Under the pieces are notes generated by a model that worked only from the letters and a program-made list of their open reading frames with translations, was not told where the DNA came from and did no database searches. The position numbers and the translations under genes are program-made. A stretch of DNA of 64,000 nt from Phycisphaerales bacterium (GTDB lineage: Bacteria > Planctomycetota > Phycisphaerae > Phycisphaerales > SM1A02). Below are positions 42,930-51,863 of this stretch, piece by piece (position 1 is the stretch's first letter; every line of letters starts with the position of its first letter). The DNA is taken from contig JAQWPT010000023.1 in assembly GCA_029245245.1 (NCBI GenBank), forward strand, positions 1-64,000, in the 5' to 3' direction.

Positions 42930-44903
42930 TCAGTTTGAGGCCAGTGCTTCGAGGGCGGCCTCGACATCCTTGATCATCGGCTCGACGCTGATGGGCGATC
43001 CAACCGCAGTGCGGGTCCACAGGTCAGGGGTCAGCCGACCGATGCTGCAGATGCGCCGGGTTTCGGCCGCCAGGTCACGTCCACGCATGTGGACGCGGAT
43101 CTGCTGGCTCTGGACATGTCCGATCACGTAGTCCGGAAGATACAGGGCGTGGGCCACCATGTGCTGGTAGGCGGCGAGGATGTGATATGGGTCCTCTCCG
43201 AAGTCCTCGGCATAGAACCGGTCCCAGAGTTCAGCCGCGATGGAGATCACCTGGTCCCTGAACTCGGAGGGCGTGCAGTCCGGGTTCGCGTAGAGCCACC
43301 GCCAGGCGTAGAGATCGACGAGGGCGGGTCCGGCGATCTGGCATGCCGACAGCATCGCCTGGATCGCGTCGACGGCCCAGGGCTCAGGATCACCCGGCTC
43401 CGGCTGCAGGCCGATGACTTCTGCGGCCTTGGACTGGTAGAGAAAGGCGAAGGCCTCGGTGCATGCGGTGTTGGGAACATTCCGCAGAGCCGGGCGCGGG
43501 ACCCAGTGGGTCGAGATCAGCTGCTCGAGGTTGTGGCCGAGTTCGTGCATCGCGGTGTCGAACCCGTCCCACCCAAGTTCGTCGGGCAGGCTGTTGGTGC
43601 GAAGCCATGCGGCGTACTCGGGCATGGCCGGTCGCATTGCATGTCCGGATCCACGTGCGATTTCCACCTGCACCCGCCGACCGAGAAAGTCCGCATCGTC
43701 GTCGGGGAATCCCAGTTGGCGGAGGATGTCCGGCAGTTTCTCCTGCATGCCTTCGTGATTTCCGATGCGTTCGCGAACCAGTCGGTTCAGTTCCTCGGCA
43801 GACTGCCCGGAGGTGATTTCGTCGAAGTAGATGTCATGGGCCTCGAGTGGTCGGCCGAGGATCGAGCGAAGCAGCTCGGCCAGTTGTCGACGCACGGGTG
43901 CATCGAGCAACTCGACCATGAGTGCCTCGACTTCCTCCTCCGGCATCTCCCGGGCCAGTTCAAACTTGCGAGCGATCGCCGTGGGGTGCTCGGGATGGTG
44001 CGCGTCGTACGCCTTGGCCACGCGGAAGTTGTCAAGCCAGCGTTCGTAGCGTACCGGTCCCACCAGCGGGCCCGGGTCGTTTCCATCGAGCGTGTTTGCC
44101 CGCGGATCCCAGGCGGAGGTGCTGCCATCCATGACGGCGGCGGGAATCGTGCCGTCGATCTGCCGTTTCATCACCCACATGAGGGCTCGCTGGCAGGGCA
44201 GGCCTTCCGCGTCGTGGAAGTGGGAACGGACTTCCTCCCGAATCAGCCAGTGGGCCAGCAGCCGGCGATCGTCCTCGAACCATGTTCGACCGTTCTCGTC
44301 GACCATGTGCCCGACTGGAACATGAAATCCTGCAACCCACTGGTTGGCTCGATGTCCGAGTTCACGGCCAAGATCGTTGACCTCCACGGGAATCCGGGGA
44401 CCGAAGGCCTTGCCGATGCGGACCGATGCCCACTGGTCGACGGTCCAGTCGCCGCCATCACGGATCATGGTCGCCAGGTCCGGCCGGGGAAAGTTCAGCA
44501 GGGCGACGAACGCCAGTTTCTGCCGGTAGAACTGGTCTGAAAGATCCGGTGAAGGATCGAAGGTCGCCATGAGATCATCGAGTCCTGCGAAGTCATCGCC
44601 TCGCAGATCGCTCCAGCGACGCAGGTCGCGGCGAATCTCACCGAGGTGGCCGCCGACGGAAGAGAGCATGATCTCGAATCGATCGAGCAGCCGGGTCCGA
44701 TCCGACGTGTCCGAGATGTACCACTCTGTACAGAAGCCGTCGAAGGCGGCCTGGTCTCCGTCGTCGGGGCACCAGCGCATCGCCACGCGGGTCACGCCCT
44801 CGCGGATGCTGGATTCCTGCTCTGGACCATGTTGTTGGACCAGGGCGGCGATGATGGAATCCGTTTCCAGGTTGGCCGTGGAATCAAGGGTTGTCGTAGT
44901 CAT
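42930..44903 (-). CDS. M3-like zinc oligopeptidase
   Basis: 657 residues from ATG 44903, with GGGAG about 10 bases upstream. It is mostly helical with no signal peptide. The zinc site is HELGH (453-457) with Glu483 in CTEAFAFLYQ, the M3/M32 gluzincin arrangement. Ahead of it GWDGFDTAM and a His/Tyr-rich end (DPYHILAAYQHMVAHALYLP) also fit oligopeptidase F-type enzymes. It is likely a cytosolic peptidase of short peptides, but divergent from well-known PepF. It is upstream of serA in the same operon. Confidence 0.8.
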   Translation of the reverse strand: MTTTTLDSTANLETDSIIAALVQQHGPEQESSIREGVTRVAMRWCPDDGDQAAFDGFCTEWYISDTSDRTRLLDRFEIMLSSVGGHLGEIRRDLRRWSDLRGDDFAGLDDLMATFDPSPDLSDQFYRQKLAFVALLNFPRPDLATMIRDGGDWTVDQWASVRIGKAFGPRIPVEVNDLGRELGHRANQWVAGFHVPVGHMVDENGRTWFEDDRRLLAHWLIREEVRSHFHDAEGLPCQRALMWVMKRQIDGTIPAAVMDGSTSAWDPRANTLDGNDPGPLVGPVRYERWLDNFRVAKAYDAHHPEHPTAIARKFELAREMPEEEVEALMVELLDAPVRRQLAELLRSILGRPLEAHDIYFDEITSGQSAEELNRLVRERIGNHEGMQEKLPDILRQLGFPDDDADFLGRRVQVEIARGSGHAMRPAMPEYAAWLRTNSLPDELGWDGFDTAMHELGHNLEQLISTHWVPRPALRNVPNTACTEAFAFLYQSKAAEVIGLQPEPGDPEPWAVDAIQAMLSACQIAGPALVDLYAWRWLYANPDCTPSEFRDQVISIAAELWDRFYAEDFGEDPYHILAAYQHMVAHALYLPDYVIGHVQSQQIRVHMRGRDLAAETRRICSIGRLTPDLWTRTAVGSPISVEPMIKDVEAALEALASN

Positions 44904-44967
44904 CGATCTGGGCTCCCGCTTCGTGCCGCCATGGCTGAAAGGTCGCCATCATAGGTCAACCGGGTGC

Positions 44968-45237
44968 TCAGGAATGGGGGGTCGGGTCGCTTGATCCTTC
45001 GGAGGAGTCGGCCTGGACGCCCAGTATTCGTCCCACGGTCCGCTCAAGCATGCCCAGCATGGATTTCACGACACCTGAGCAGAGCAGGGTCAGCAGTCCG
45101 ATGAACACCATGGCCAGAGAGCCGGGGGGGAAGATGAACATCAGGCACAGGCCTACCCATCCCTCGAGAATGAGCAGTCCCATCAGCCAGTAGGGGAAGG
45201 ATTCCCGGGTGGATCGGATCAACTGGTAGAGCCACAT
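44968..45237 (-). CDS. Small membrane protein of unknown function
   Basis: 89 residues from ATG 45237. Two hydrophobic segments (YWLMGLLILEGWVGLCLMFI, LAMVFIGLLTLLCSGVVKSM) are followed by an acidic C-terminal tail. The gene is divergent from the PspC gene with about 100 bases between, and 64 bases before the peptidase gene on the same strand. No family is recognised. Confidence 0.65.
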   Translation of the reverse strand: MWLYQLIRSTRESFPYWLMGLLILEGWVGLCLMFIFPPGSLAMVFIGLLTLLCSGVVKSMLGMLERTVGRILGVQADSSEGSSDPTPHS

Positions 45238-45337
45238 GCTCACAGTGTAGAGAGCCGGTGCCCGATGCAGGCGGAAATGTGCGGGATCCGCTAGCATCTC
45301 TCACGGCCCCAGGAGGCCGACTTCAGGAGGCACGGAT

Positions 45338-45523
45338 ATGGCTCTCAGTCGTAACAACTCGAACAAGATGATCGCCGGTGTCTGCAGTGGGATCGCTCAG
45401 GAATACGGTTGGGACCCGACCATCGTCCGGCTTCTCACGGTCATCCTGGCACTGGTGACGGCTCTCTTTCCGTTTCTGGTCGCCTACGTGATTCTCTGGA
45501 TCGTCATGCCAGAGGCGGGCTGA
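45338..45523 (+). CDS. PspC-domain membrane protein
   Basis: 61 residues; ATG 45338 follows AGGAGG. The whole protein is a PspC domain: SRNNSNKMIAGVCSGIAQEY, a Trp-Asp-Pro turn, and one span (LLTVILALVTALFPFLVAYV). PspC proteins act with the phage-shock system at the inner membrane in other bacteria. Here it stands alone without pspA/B in view. Confidence 0.9.
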   Translation: MALSRNNSNKMIAGVCSGIAQEYGWDPTIVRLLTVILALVTALFPFLVAYVILWIVMPEAG

Positions 45524-45806
45524 GCCTCACCCACATCCTCACCGGCACCAAGCGCATGCTGCGGTCTGTGCCGGTTGTCGCATGCGCGATTTAACGGGTT
45601 TCCACTTCTGCATGAATGAGAACATCGCAGTTGTGGATTGACCTGTGTGAGAGGCCGGAGTGGGCACGGACGCCCCTCTCTGGCCGGGCTCATCGAGATG
45701 GCCGCTCAGCGGATCTCAGGAGCGAGAAAACGAGTGAGTTCTGCGGAAATGGTGAGGGCGAACGCCCTCGACTTTCGAACCCCTCAGACTCCCGAAGGAC
45801 AAACGA

Positions 45807-47183
45807 ATGAACAGCTTGAAGACCGGCGCCCCAGTCGCCGCCGTGATCTCTGTCGCCATGCTTGGTGCCCACGCAGCCGCCATCGGACAGGTGAATTCCC
45901 AGGATGCCGACGTGAACCAGGACGGCATCATCGATATTCTCGACCTCATCCAGGTCGTTTCATCCATCAACGTGCTCTGTGAAGGCGAGTGCCCGACGGA
46001 CGTGGACGGAGACGGGACGACCAACGTCACCGACCTTCGCCAGGTCGTCATGTTCTGGGGCGAAATGGTGTCCCATGACGAGCCGGAGATCGACGACACG
46101 GACTCGCCCGAGGAACCACAGGAACCAGCCGATCCGGTCTATGCGGGACCGAATCCCATCGTGCTCGATGGTGTGTACTACGACGCCAACTCCCGGCATG
46201 TCTCCAGGGCGCAGTTGGGGGTTGCACTTGACCAGGGATGGCGCACACGCTCCCAGAACCAGCAGGACGGCATCGATGTTCTGCCCTATGCCTACGGTGG
46301 AGGCGTGGATTACAACGCCGACATGCTGTACACGTCCGAGGACCTCGCGAGTTTCGAGGCCTGGCTCGATGAGAACGTGCCGGAGGACTACACGGGCCCG
46401 GTCGTGCTCGACATGGAGGGGGCCTGGTGGGCTCAGATGTCCGTGGCATCGACCGCGGAGATGGAAGACATCATGGATTTCTACATCCAGGGGATCGAGT
46501 ACGCCAAGGTGATGCGTCCCAATGCGAAGTTCGGTTACTGGGGCCTGCCCAAGAAGCACATGACGACCGATCACTACACCGGCCCATCCATGGCGAGACT
46601 GTTGCAGGCCTCGGGAGCGATCTTCCCCGACAGCTACGAGACCAACCCCGATTACAACGACAGCGTTCGGCTTCGTCGACACGTGGAGCGGTGCATCGAA
46701 CTCGTTCAAGGCGAGGTTCCGGTCTACGTTCAGATGTGCCCTCGCTTTCGGGACGAGGAGACGGGTCAGTGGCGGTACTACTTCCATGACGAGGAGTTTC
46801 TCCGCGACCAGGGAGAGGCCTCGCTTGATGCCCGGTGGGTGGATGCGTCGGGTCGAACGCATCGAGTGGCCGGAATCGCCATCTGGGACTGCTACAACTA
46901 CGCCAAGCTCTATCACGATGACTGGTCCAGTCTCAATGACGATGAGATCATCGAACTCTGGGACGAGATCGACTTCATTCATGCCGACCTCTATCGCTCG
47001 CTGAAGGATCTGTCCACGGAGTACGCGGTGGCAGGTGCTCCCGAGGCCCCCGCAAAGCAGTTGACTCCTGTCAGTACTCGTTCATCGCGCCAATCGAAGA
47101 AACCCATCGTGAAGAAGAATCCCGTGGGCAAGCCCCGGGCAAGCAAGGCGTCCTCTTCGGGACTGGGTTCTGGTCGCAGGTAA
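45807..47183 (+). CDS. GH56-like (hyaluronidase-type) TIM-barrel protein with N-terminal dockerin
   Basis: 458 residues; ATG 45807 follows AAGGA 7 bases upstream. A signal (VAAVISVAMLGAHAAA) precedes a dockerin (residues 30-90, ADVNQDGIIDILDLIQVVSS) and an acidic Pro-rich linker. The barrel (115-400) has features of hyaluronidases: GPVVLDMEGAWW with a D-x-E pair (Asp202, Glu204), RPNAKFGYWGLP (compare GYYGFP), LLQASGAIFPDSYE (compare the LW-SxALFPSIY box), and VPVYVQMCPRF ending at VAGIAIWDCYNY. The C-terminus is a basic Ser/Lys tail. It is likely a secreted glycosidase on a uronic-acid glycan, but I base this on motifs alone. Confidence 0.75.
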   Translation: MNSLKTGAPVAAVISVAMLGAHAAAIGQVNSQDADVNQDGIIDILDLIQVVSSINVLCEGECPTDVDGDGTTNVTDLRQVVMFWGEMVSHDEPEIDDTDSPEEPQEPADPVYAGPNPIVLDGVYYDANSRHVSRAQLGVALDQGWRTRSQNQQDGIDVLPYAYGGGVDYNADMLYTSEDLASFEAWLDENVPEDYTGPVVLDMEGAWWAQMSVASTAEMEDIMDFYIQGIEYAKVMRPNAKFGYWGLPKKHMTTDHYTGPSMARLLQASGAIFPDSYETNPDYNDSVRLRRHVERCIELVQGEVPVYVQMCPRFRDEETGQWRYYFHDEEFLRDQGEASLDARWVDASGRTHRVAGIAIWDCYNYAKLYHDDWSSLNDDEIIELWDEIDFIHADLYRSLKDLSTEYAVAGAPEAPAKQLTPVSTRSSRQSKKPIVKKNPVGKPRASKASSSGLGSGRR

Positions 47184-47225
47184 CGCTGAGCCTGTGTCCA
47201 TGGCCTGACGCGGGGCGGCTGGAAG

Positions 47226-47990
47226 TCAGTGGGGGCTTCCAGCCGCCTTGCACATCCGGGCAAGGTGTGCATGGCGCTGGTAGGTGGCGGAGGCCACGTC
47301 GATGGAGAGGGTCAAGCCCTTCCAGCCGTCGAGGAGACCGCCCTTGAGCAGGAATGAACGAGTGAAGGCCCATGCGCCACGGCCCGCCGCGGAGGCCCGG
47401 GTTGCACGCTTGCCCGACTTGAAGGCTGCCTCCGCTCCAAGTTGTGCATACCGGCGCGACTTCTCATGCATCTCCGAGCGGGTTCGAACCGAGTAGTGGA
47501 GGATGCGCCCGCGCAACCGGCCGATCCTTCCCTCCATACGGATTCGTTCATGCACCGGGACATCATCGAACCGCCCGGCTTCGCGACGGAACAGTCGCAG
47601 TTTGCGTTCCCCACTCCACTCGCCGAATCGCATGAACCGGCCGCAGTAGCTGGATCTGAACGGGATGAGGAACGCGGCACAGTCGGTTGAAGGCAGGGTC
47701 GTGGTCAGCTCCTCCCGGAGTTCGTCGGAGACCCGCTCATCGCAGTCCAGGGAGAGGACCCAGTCCTTGGTCGCCAGGTCCAGGGCGTGGTTCTTCTGCG
47801 GTCCGAATCCCTTCCAGGAAACCTCGTGGACCTTGTCGGTCCAGTTGGCTGCGATGTCCCGGGTTCCATCCGTACTGCCCGAGTCGACGACCACGATCTC
47901 ATCCGCCCAGGACACGCTTCGAAGGCACGCCTCGATGTCCCGTGCCTCGTTGTGGCTGATGATGATGATGCTGATCGTGGCTGCGGTCAT
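47226..47990 (-). CDS. Family 2 glycosyltransferase (WaaE/KdtX-like)
   Basis: 254 residues from ATG 47990. The GT2 fold opens with SIIIISHNEARDIEACLRSV, VVVDSGSTDGTRDIA and the DxD-like LSLDCDERVSDEL, followed by YCGRFMRFGEWSGERKLRLF. The KGFGPQKNHALDLA block is typical of the short GT2 enzymes that act on LPS core or similar glycans. A helical C-terminus with AWAFTRSFLLKGGLLDGWKG probably attaches to the membrane. The acceptor is unknown. Confidence 0.9.
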   Translation of the reverse strand: MTAATISIIIISHNEARDIEACLRSVSWADEIVVVDSGSTDGTRDIAANWTDKVHEVSWKGFGPQKNHALDLATKDWVLSLDCDERVSDELREELTTTLPSTDCAAFLIPFRSSYCGRFMRFGEWSGERKLRLFRREAGRFDDVPVHERIRMEGRIGRLRGRILHYSVRTRSEMHEKSRRYAQLGAEAAFKSGKRATRASAAGRGAWAFTRSFLLKGGLLDGWKGLTLSIDVASATYQRHAHLARMCKAAGSPH

Positions 47991-48086
47991 GGCTTTGATT
48001 CCGCCCGAAGTGTCCTGTGGGTGGGAGGCAGTGTCAAAACAGACGAAAAGCCCTGTATCATGCCAGCCCAGATCCAGGAGAGCCTC

Positions 48087-48530
48087 ATGTTGAAAAAGAC
48101 CCTTTGTACGTTGATCACGACCAGCCTCCTGATGTTGGGAGCCTGCCAATCTGCCCCGAAGGGGCCCCAGCCGGCTCCCCCGGCAGGGCGTGATACCGTC
48201 ACCATCAACCAGGACAGCAATGGTGGGCAGGTCGCACTCAAGCAGGGACAGACCCTCGTGGTGCAACTGCCCAAGTCGACACCACGCGGCATGGTCTGGG
48301 AGATGGATTCCATGCCGGACCAGGGCGTGATCATGCCCGATGGGCAGCGGCGGGTTCGCACTGGCGAACAGATCAAGTACGACAGCCTGCTGTCGTACCA
48401 GGAGCTCCGTTTCCAGACAGTTGCTCCGGGCATGACGACACTGAACCTCGCCTACGACCGCCCTGGTGGCGGTGAAGGCGAGGTCCAGTCGAGGTTCACG
48501 GTCGATGTGATCGTCGAACCATCTCCGTGA
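48087..48530 (+). CDS. Chagasin-like (I42) lipoprotein, divergent
   Basis: 147 residues; ATG 48087 follows AGGAG 6 bases upstream. The lipoprotein signal is TLITTSLLMLGACQS (Cys about residue 20). The beta domain (VALKQGQTLVVQLPKSTPRG, MVWEMDSMPDQGV, YQELRFQTVAPGMTTLNLAY) follows the chagasin/inhibitor I42 layout. The family NPTTGxxW loop is STPRGMVW and the GxGG loop is missing. It converges on a better-conserved paralogue at 48543. It may no longer inhibit C1 cysteine peptidases. Confidence 0.7.
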   Translation: MLKKTLCTLITTSLLMLGACQSAPKGPQPAPPAGRDTVTINQDSNGGQVALKQGQTLVVQLPKSTPRGMVWEMDSMPDQGVIMPDGQRRVRTGEQIKYDSLLSYQELRFQTVAPGMTTLNLAYDRPGGGEGEVQSRFTVDVIVEPSP

Positions 48531-48542
48531 TTCCTGATTGAA

Positions 48543-48965
48543 TCAGCTGCTGACTTCAATCGTGATCGTGTAGCTCTTGTTCGAAGCAGATGGTTTCTGC
48601 CCTGGGGGAACGAGCACGTACTGCAGGGTGCAGATGCCCTTGGTGATGGCGTGGTATCGGAAGATCCGCATGCCGCCGACGCCAACGGCGCCCTTGGGGT
48701 TGTCATTGCCTTCGTAGGTGCTGCTGACCTTTGCAATGACGTTCAGGCCCAGATCACTTGTACGCTGCCAGGTGTATCCGGTGCTCGGATTTTCCGGCAG
48801 TTTGACTTCGACATCACTGCCTCGCTGCACGGTGATGCTTCCCTTGTTCATGGACTCGGTGGCGACGCCGCCGATCTTGCCCGAGGGCTGGCAACCGATC
48901 GTGGTCATGGCGCCTACCGCCAGTGTTGCTGCAAGCAGCAGGACTCGTGTTGAATGCTTGAACAT
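48543..48965 (-). CDS. Chagasin-family (I42) cysteine-peptidase inhibitor, lipoprotein
   Basis: 140 residues; ATG 48965 follows AGGAG 7 bases upstream. The signal (VLLLAATLAVGAMTTIGCQP) ends in a lipobox Cys at residue 25. The three inhibitor loops are visible: NPSTGYTWQ (NPTTGxxW loop), GAVGVGGMRIFRY (GxGG loop) and the C-terminal strand region. Chagasins block papain-type peptidases. It is convergent with the divergent copy at 48087, 12 bases apart. Confidence 0.85.
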   Translation of the reverse strand: MFKHSTRVLLLAATLAVGAMTTIGCQPSGKIGGVATESMNKGSITVQRGSDVEVKLPENPSTGYTWQRTSDLGLNVIAKVSSTYEGNDNPKGAVGVGGMRIFRYHAITKGICTLQYVLVPPGQKPSASNKSYTITIEVSS

Positions 48966-49044
48966 GTAGGTTCTCCTGTAGAGGGATGTGGCAAGCACGC
49001 CACTCTACAGGAACGCCCCTTCCCGGTGAAGAACGAGAGGTCGT

Positions 49045-49971
49045 TCAGGGGGCCTGCAGTTCCAGGACCCAGTCGGGCTTCCATGCTTGGTTGGACCATC
49101 GCCGCATGTCCGAGAGGTCCTGGAGCCGTTCGAGGTCCGTATGGCCATCGAGCATGGCCGTGGCCGCCTGTCCCCGGTGCCGAGCCGACACGAAGCCGTT
49201 CCTGGAGGGCTCCGTGGATGTTTCGTGGAGTGGCTCGTCGGAATCATCGGTGTTCCATCGCCAGCCAGTGGTGTGGTAGTGGGGGCTCAGCAGGTAGAAG
49301 TAGCCTTCGACCGTGCCGGGGCCTTCCAATTCCGGACCTCGGGAGGAGGCGAAGACCAGTTGGTCGGCTGGTCGCCGGACATCGGCAAGGCGCTGGGTGT
49401 AGTAGCAGTCACCGGTGAACTTGCCCAGCGTGTGGAGGTCTGCGTAGGTCGCCCCCTTCATGCCACCAAGCCATTCGGCATTGAGCCCAAATGAGGGGTA
49501 GACGCTTGCAATGTAGGCATAGTCATCGTCGCCACGGAACCGGTCGATGTACTCGTTTCCCTGGTTGACGAAGAGGGAATCGACGCTGTTGCCCAGGTAG
49601 GGCAGGAGCCGCCAGGTCCACCGGCGTTTTTCCCGGCCCTCGAGCAGGGAGCCATCGGGGCCCTGGACCGTGTACTGATCCTCGTGGTCTTCGTCGGTTG
49701 GATCCTGGGACAGGTACCCGGTCATCAGTTGGCCGTTGTTGTCCGTGGAATGGCTGACATAGCCCACGGTGAGTTGCCGGGCGGCAGCGAGTTCCGTGGC
49801 AGCATCGGCCTGATCCATGGTGGAGCTCAGGGTCGGCAGCAGGACCGCAAGGAGTACGCCTACGACAGCAACAACCGCCATGACCTCCACAAGGGTAAAG
49901 CCGCGTTGAAATGGCGATCCAGCAGGGTTTCCTAGGATCCGCCGAGATGGTTTGGGAGTACTACTTGTCAT
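49045..49971 (-). CDS. Type II pseudopilin-like protein (prepilin N-methylation motif)
   Basis: 308 residues from ATG 49971; the in-frame GTG 49980 is less likely. After a basic leader the prepilin peptidase site and helix are clear: QRGFTLVEVMAVVAVVGVLL with Glu at +5. The globular part ends with a Trp/Asp-rich domain typical of the DUF1559-like secretion proteins that are numerous in planctomycetes (CYYTQRLADVRRPADQLVFA, SARHRGQAATAMLDGHTD). It is probably processed and assembled in a type II secretion or pilus-like structure. Confidence 0.85.
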   Translation of the reverse strand: MTSSTPKPSRRILGNPAGSPFQRGFTLVEVMAVVAVVGVLLAVLLPTLSSTMDQADAATELAAARQLTVGYVSHSTDNNGQLMTGYLSQDPTDEDHEDQYTVQGPDGSLLEGREKRRWTWRLLPYLGNSVDSLFVNQGNEYIDRFRGDDDYAYIASVYPSFGLNAEWLGGMKGATYADLHTLGKFTGDCYYTQRLADVRRPADQLVFASSRGPELEGPGTVEGYFYLLSPHYHTTGWRWNTDDSDEPLHETSTEPSRNGFVSARHRGQAATAMLDGHTDLERLQDLSDMRRWSNQAWKPDWVLELQAP

Positions 49972-50047
49972 GGGCAGCACGAGAAATTACATCAAATGTC
50001 TGGATCAGTCGTTGAAATTGGGTCTCAATTACAATAAAAGGTTGTCT

Positions 50048-51085
50048 ATGGAAGCCCAGCTATCCAACAGTACGCACCTTCTGGCGGTAGTGATCCCCGT
50101 GTTCTGCATGGGAGGCCAAGTCCTTTCCGGGCAGTCCATTACAGCCCAGTTGGATGCCCCCCTGTACGACCGATGGGTGTACCCATTCAACAGTGTGCCG
50201 GGTGAGCGGGCCATTGCATCAAGTTTCACGGCCTACAACTCGGAGTACGACTTCTTTGATGACCGTGATGGCCAGATCCTGCTGGGATTCGAAACCCAGC
50301 AGGTCATCCCCTCGGGGATGGGTGCCGGTGCCTACCAAGTGAACTCCGGTCGCCTGACCCTCGTGATCGAGAGCGATGACATCGTGTATGACTCGACTCC
50401 TGATCCCTGGCAGACATTTCTCCTCGATGGCCCTGCTGACGAAGATCCGGGCCGGGCGACCATCGTCTCGGGTGGGGCATTCCGGGGCGGATTCGACGGC
50501 TGGAGTTTCGGCGAAACAGGCGAGTTCGGTGCGGTAGAGATCAGAGGGCGGAACGTCTACCCAATCGATTTCGATGCCCAGGGCATGCCATTGGACATCT
50601 CCAACAACATCACCGAGGGATTCGATCCAAGACCATTCGGCATCGGACGGACCACCGAAGTCCTTGAGGGCGAACTCATGCCCTCGTTGACGACGTTGAC
50701 CTTCGAGTTGGATGTCAATGATCCGGACATCCAGTGCTACCTGCGGGGCGCACTCGAGGAGGGACTGCTCAGCCTGGTGGTGACATCGCTGCATCCGGCC
50801 AGCGAGCAGGGCAGTGGTGGCGAGCCCTACGCGGATTGGGTCATGAAGGAAAACTCGCTGGTCTTCTTCGGGTACGCCGAAGCGTCCGGGCTCGAACTCG
50901 ATGTCGACATCGCAGATCCCTCTGGATCCACCGGGGATATCAATGGCGATGGCAGCGTTGATGTGACGGATCTGCTCATGGTGCTCAACGACTGGGGATG
51001 TACGTGCTGTCTTTCGGACATCAATGCTGATGGTCTGACCGACGTGGCGGACCTGCTGGCAGTCATCGGGAACTGGGGCAGCTGA
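50048..51085 (+). CDS. Secreted beta-domain protein with C-terminal dockerin
   Basis: 345 residues; ATG 50048 follows AAAAGG 6-7 bases upstream, with a long signal region (HLLAVVIPVFCMGGQVLSGQ). The main domain (about 30-285) is all-beta with DRWVYPFN, RDGQILLGFETQQV and RLTLVIESDDIVYD, reminiscent of carbohydrate-binding jelly-rolls, but I cannot name the family. A complete dockerin ends it (GDINGDGSVDVTDLLMVLND, SDINADGLTDVADLLAVIGN). It is divergent from the pseudopilin gene and 61 bases upstream of the PEP-CTERM-like gene, so the two may form a unit. Confidence 0.8.
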   Translation: MEAQLSNSTHLLAVVIPVFCMGGQVLSGQSITAQLDAPLYDRWVYPFNSVPGERAIASSFTAYNSEYDFFDDRDGQILLGFETQQVIPSGMGAGAYQVNSGRLTLVIESDDIVYDSTPDPWQTFLLDGPADEDPGRATIVSGGAFRGGFDGWSFGETGEFGAVEIRGRNVYPIDFDAQGMPLDISNNITEGFDPRPFGIGRTTEVLEGELMPSLTTLTFELDVNDPDIQCYLRGALEEGLLSLVVTSLHPASEQGSGGEPYADWVMKENSLVFFGYAEASGLELDVDIADPSGSTGDINGDGSVDVTDLLMVLNDWGCTCCLSDINADGLTDVADLLAVIGNWGS

Positions 51086-51146
51086 ACAACTACTACATGT
51101 GCAGGCCAACGTGGCTTGTGTTTCAAGTACAGGAAAGGGAAGAAGA

Positions 51147-51833
51147 ATGAAGATCAAGTGTGCACTCGCCGTTCTGGCGGCGTTCTCGGTTTCATCGATC
51201 GCCATGGGCGATTTCACGGTGGAAGACATTCCCACATGGCGTGGCGATGCCAACACATCTCACTTCGAGTGGCAAAGCTTCGAGCATGCTGGTGGCTCGG
51301 ATCCGGTGAATTTCGCATTCCCCAACATGCCCACTTCGTCGTCCGGCGCCGGCTCCGCCGTCCTCTACAACTTCGCTGATGGCGCCATGATCGCAGGCGA
51401 TGGCAACATCTATGGGTTCGGTGGTCCACTGGACATCCATACCTACGCGTACACCGCTGCGGATGCACAGGACGCCGTCATCAACATCTCGATGGCTGGC
51501 TCTCCCATGAACTACGAGGGCCTCTACCTCGCCTGGAACGGAGCAGATGGGGAGTCCGGACTGATTGCCAACGACGGCTTTGCGATGAATTACCTGGAGG
51601 AAGCCGACTTCGGCGGATTCCCCGGTGTCTTTGCCAACGTCAGCTACAGTTTCGATCTTTCTGCCATCGAAGCGGATGTCCGTGAAGTGGGCATCATCTT
51701 TGGAGGGTTCGCCCCGCACATGAGTCTTGATGCGGTTTCACTTGATATTCGAACCGCCGCCATTCCCGCTCCGGGCGTCCTCGCCCTGCTGGGTATCGCC
51801 GGTGCGGCTCGCCGTCGACGGCGTCGCAACTGA
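51147..51833 (+). CDS. Secreted protein with PEP-CTERM-like sorting signal
   Basis: 228 residues; ATG 51147 follows AGGAAAGGG. Signal peptide (IKCALAVLAAFSVSSIAMG), a Gly/Ala-rich beta domain (residues 25-200; YEGLYLAWNGADGESGLIAN), and a C-terminal IPAPGVLALLGIAGAARRRR, the Phycisphaerae version of the Pro-x-Pro, span, Arg-cluster signal read by exosortase systems. No enzyme motif is visible. It is followed by a hairpin at 51864. Confidence 0.82.
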   Translation: MKIKCALAVLAAFSVSSIAMGDFTVEDIPTWRGDANTSHFEWQSFEHAGGSDPVNFAFPNMPTSSSGAGSAVLYNFADGAMIAGDGNIYGFGGPLDIHTYAYTAADAQDAVINISMAGSPMNYEGLYLAWNGADGESGLIANDGFAMNYLEEADFGGFPGVFANVSYSFDLSAIEADVREVGIIFGGFAPHMSLDAVSLDIRTAAIPAPGVLALLGIAGAARRRRRRN

Positions 51834-51863
51834 GGCCCGGTTCCGCGTCATGAGAGTACTTCT

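Noticed and set aside
43089-44540. A 483-codon + strand frame
   Set aside because: It lies wholly opposite the M3-like peptidase with HELGH; the composition is that of an antisense shadow.
45524-45806. A short + strand frame (45616-45810) between the PspC and GH56-like genes
   Set aside because: It has an Arg/Trp/Ser-rich composition, no ribosome site and overlaps the start of the next gene. The 283-base gap more likely holds the promoter.
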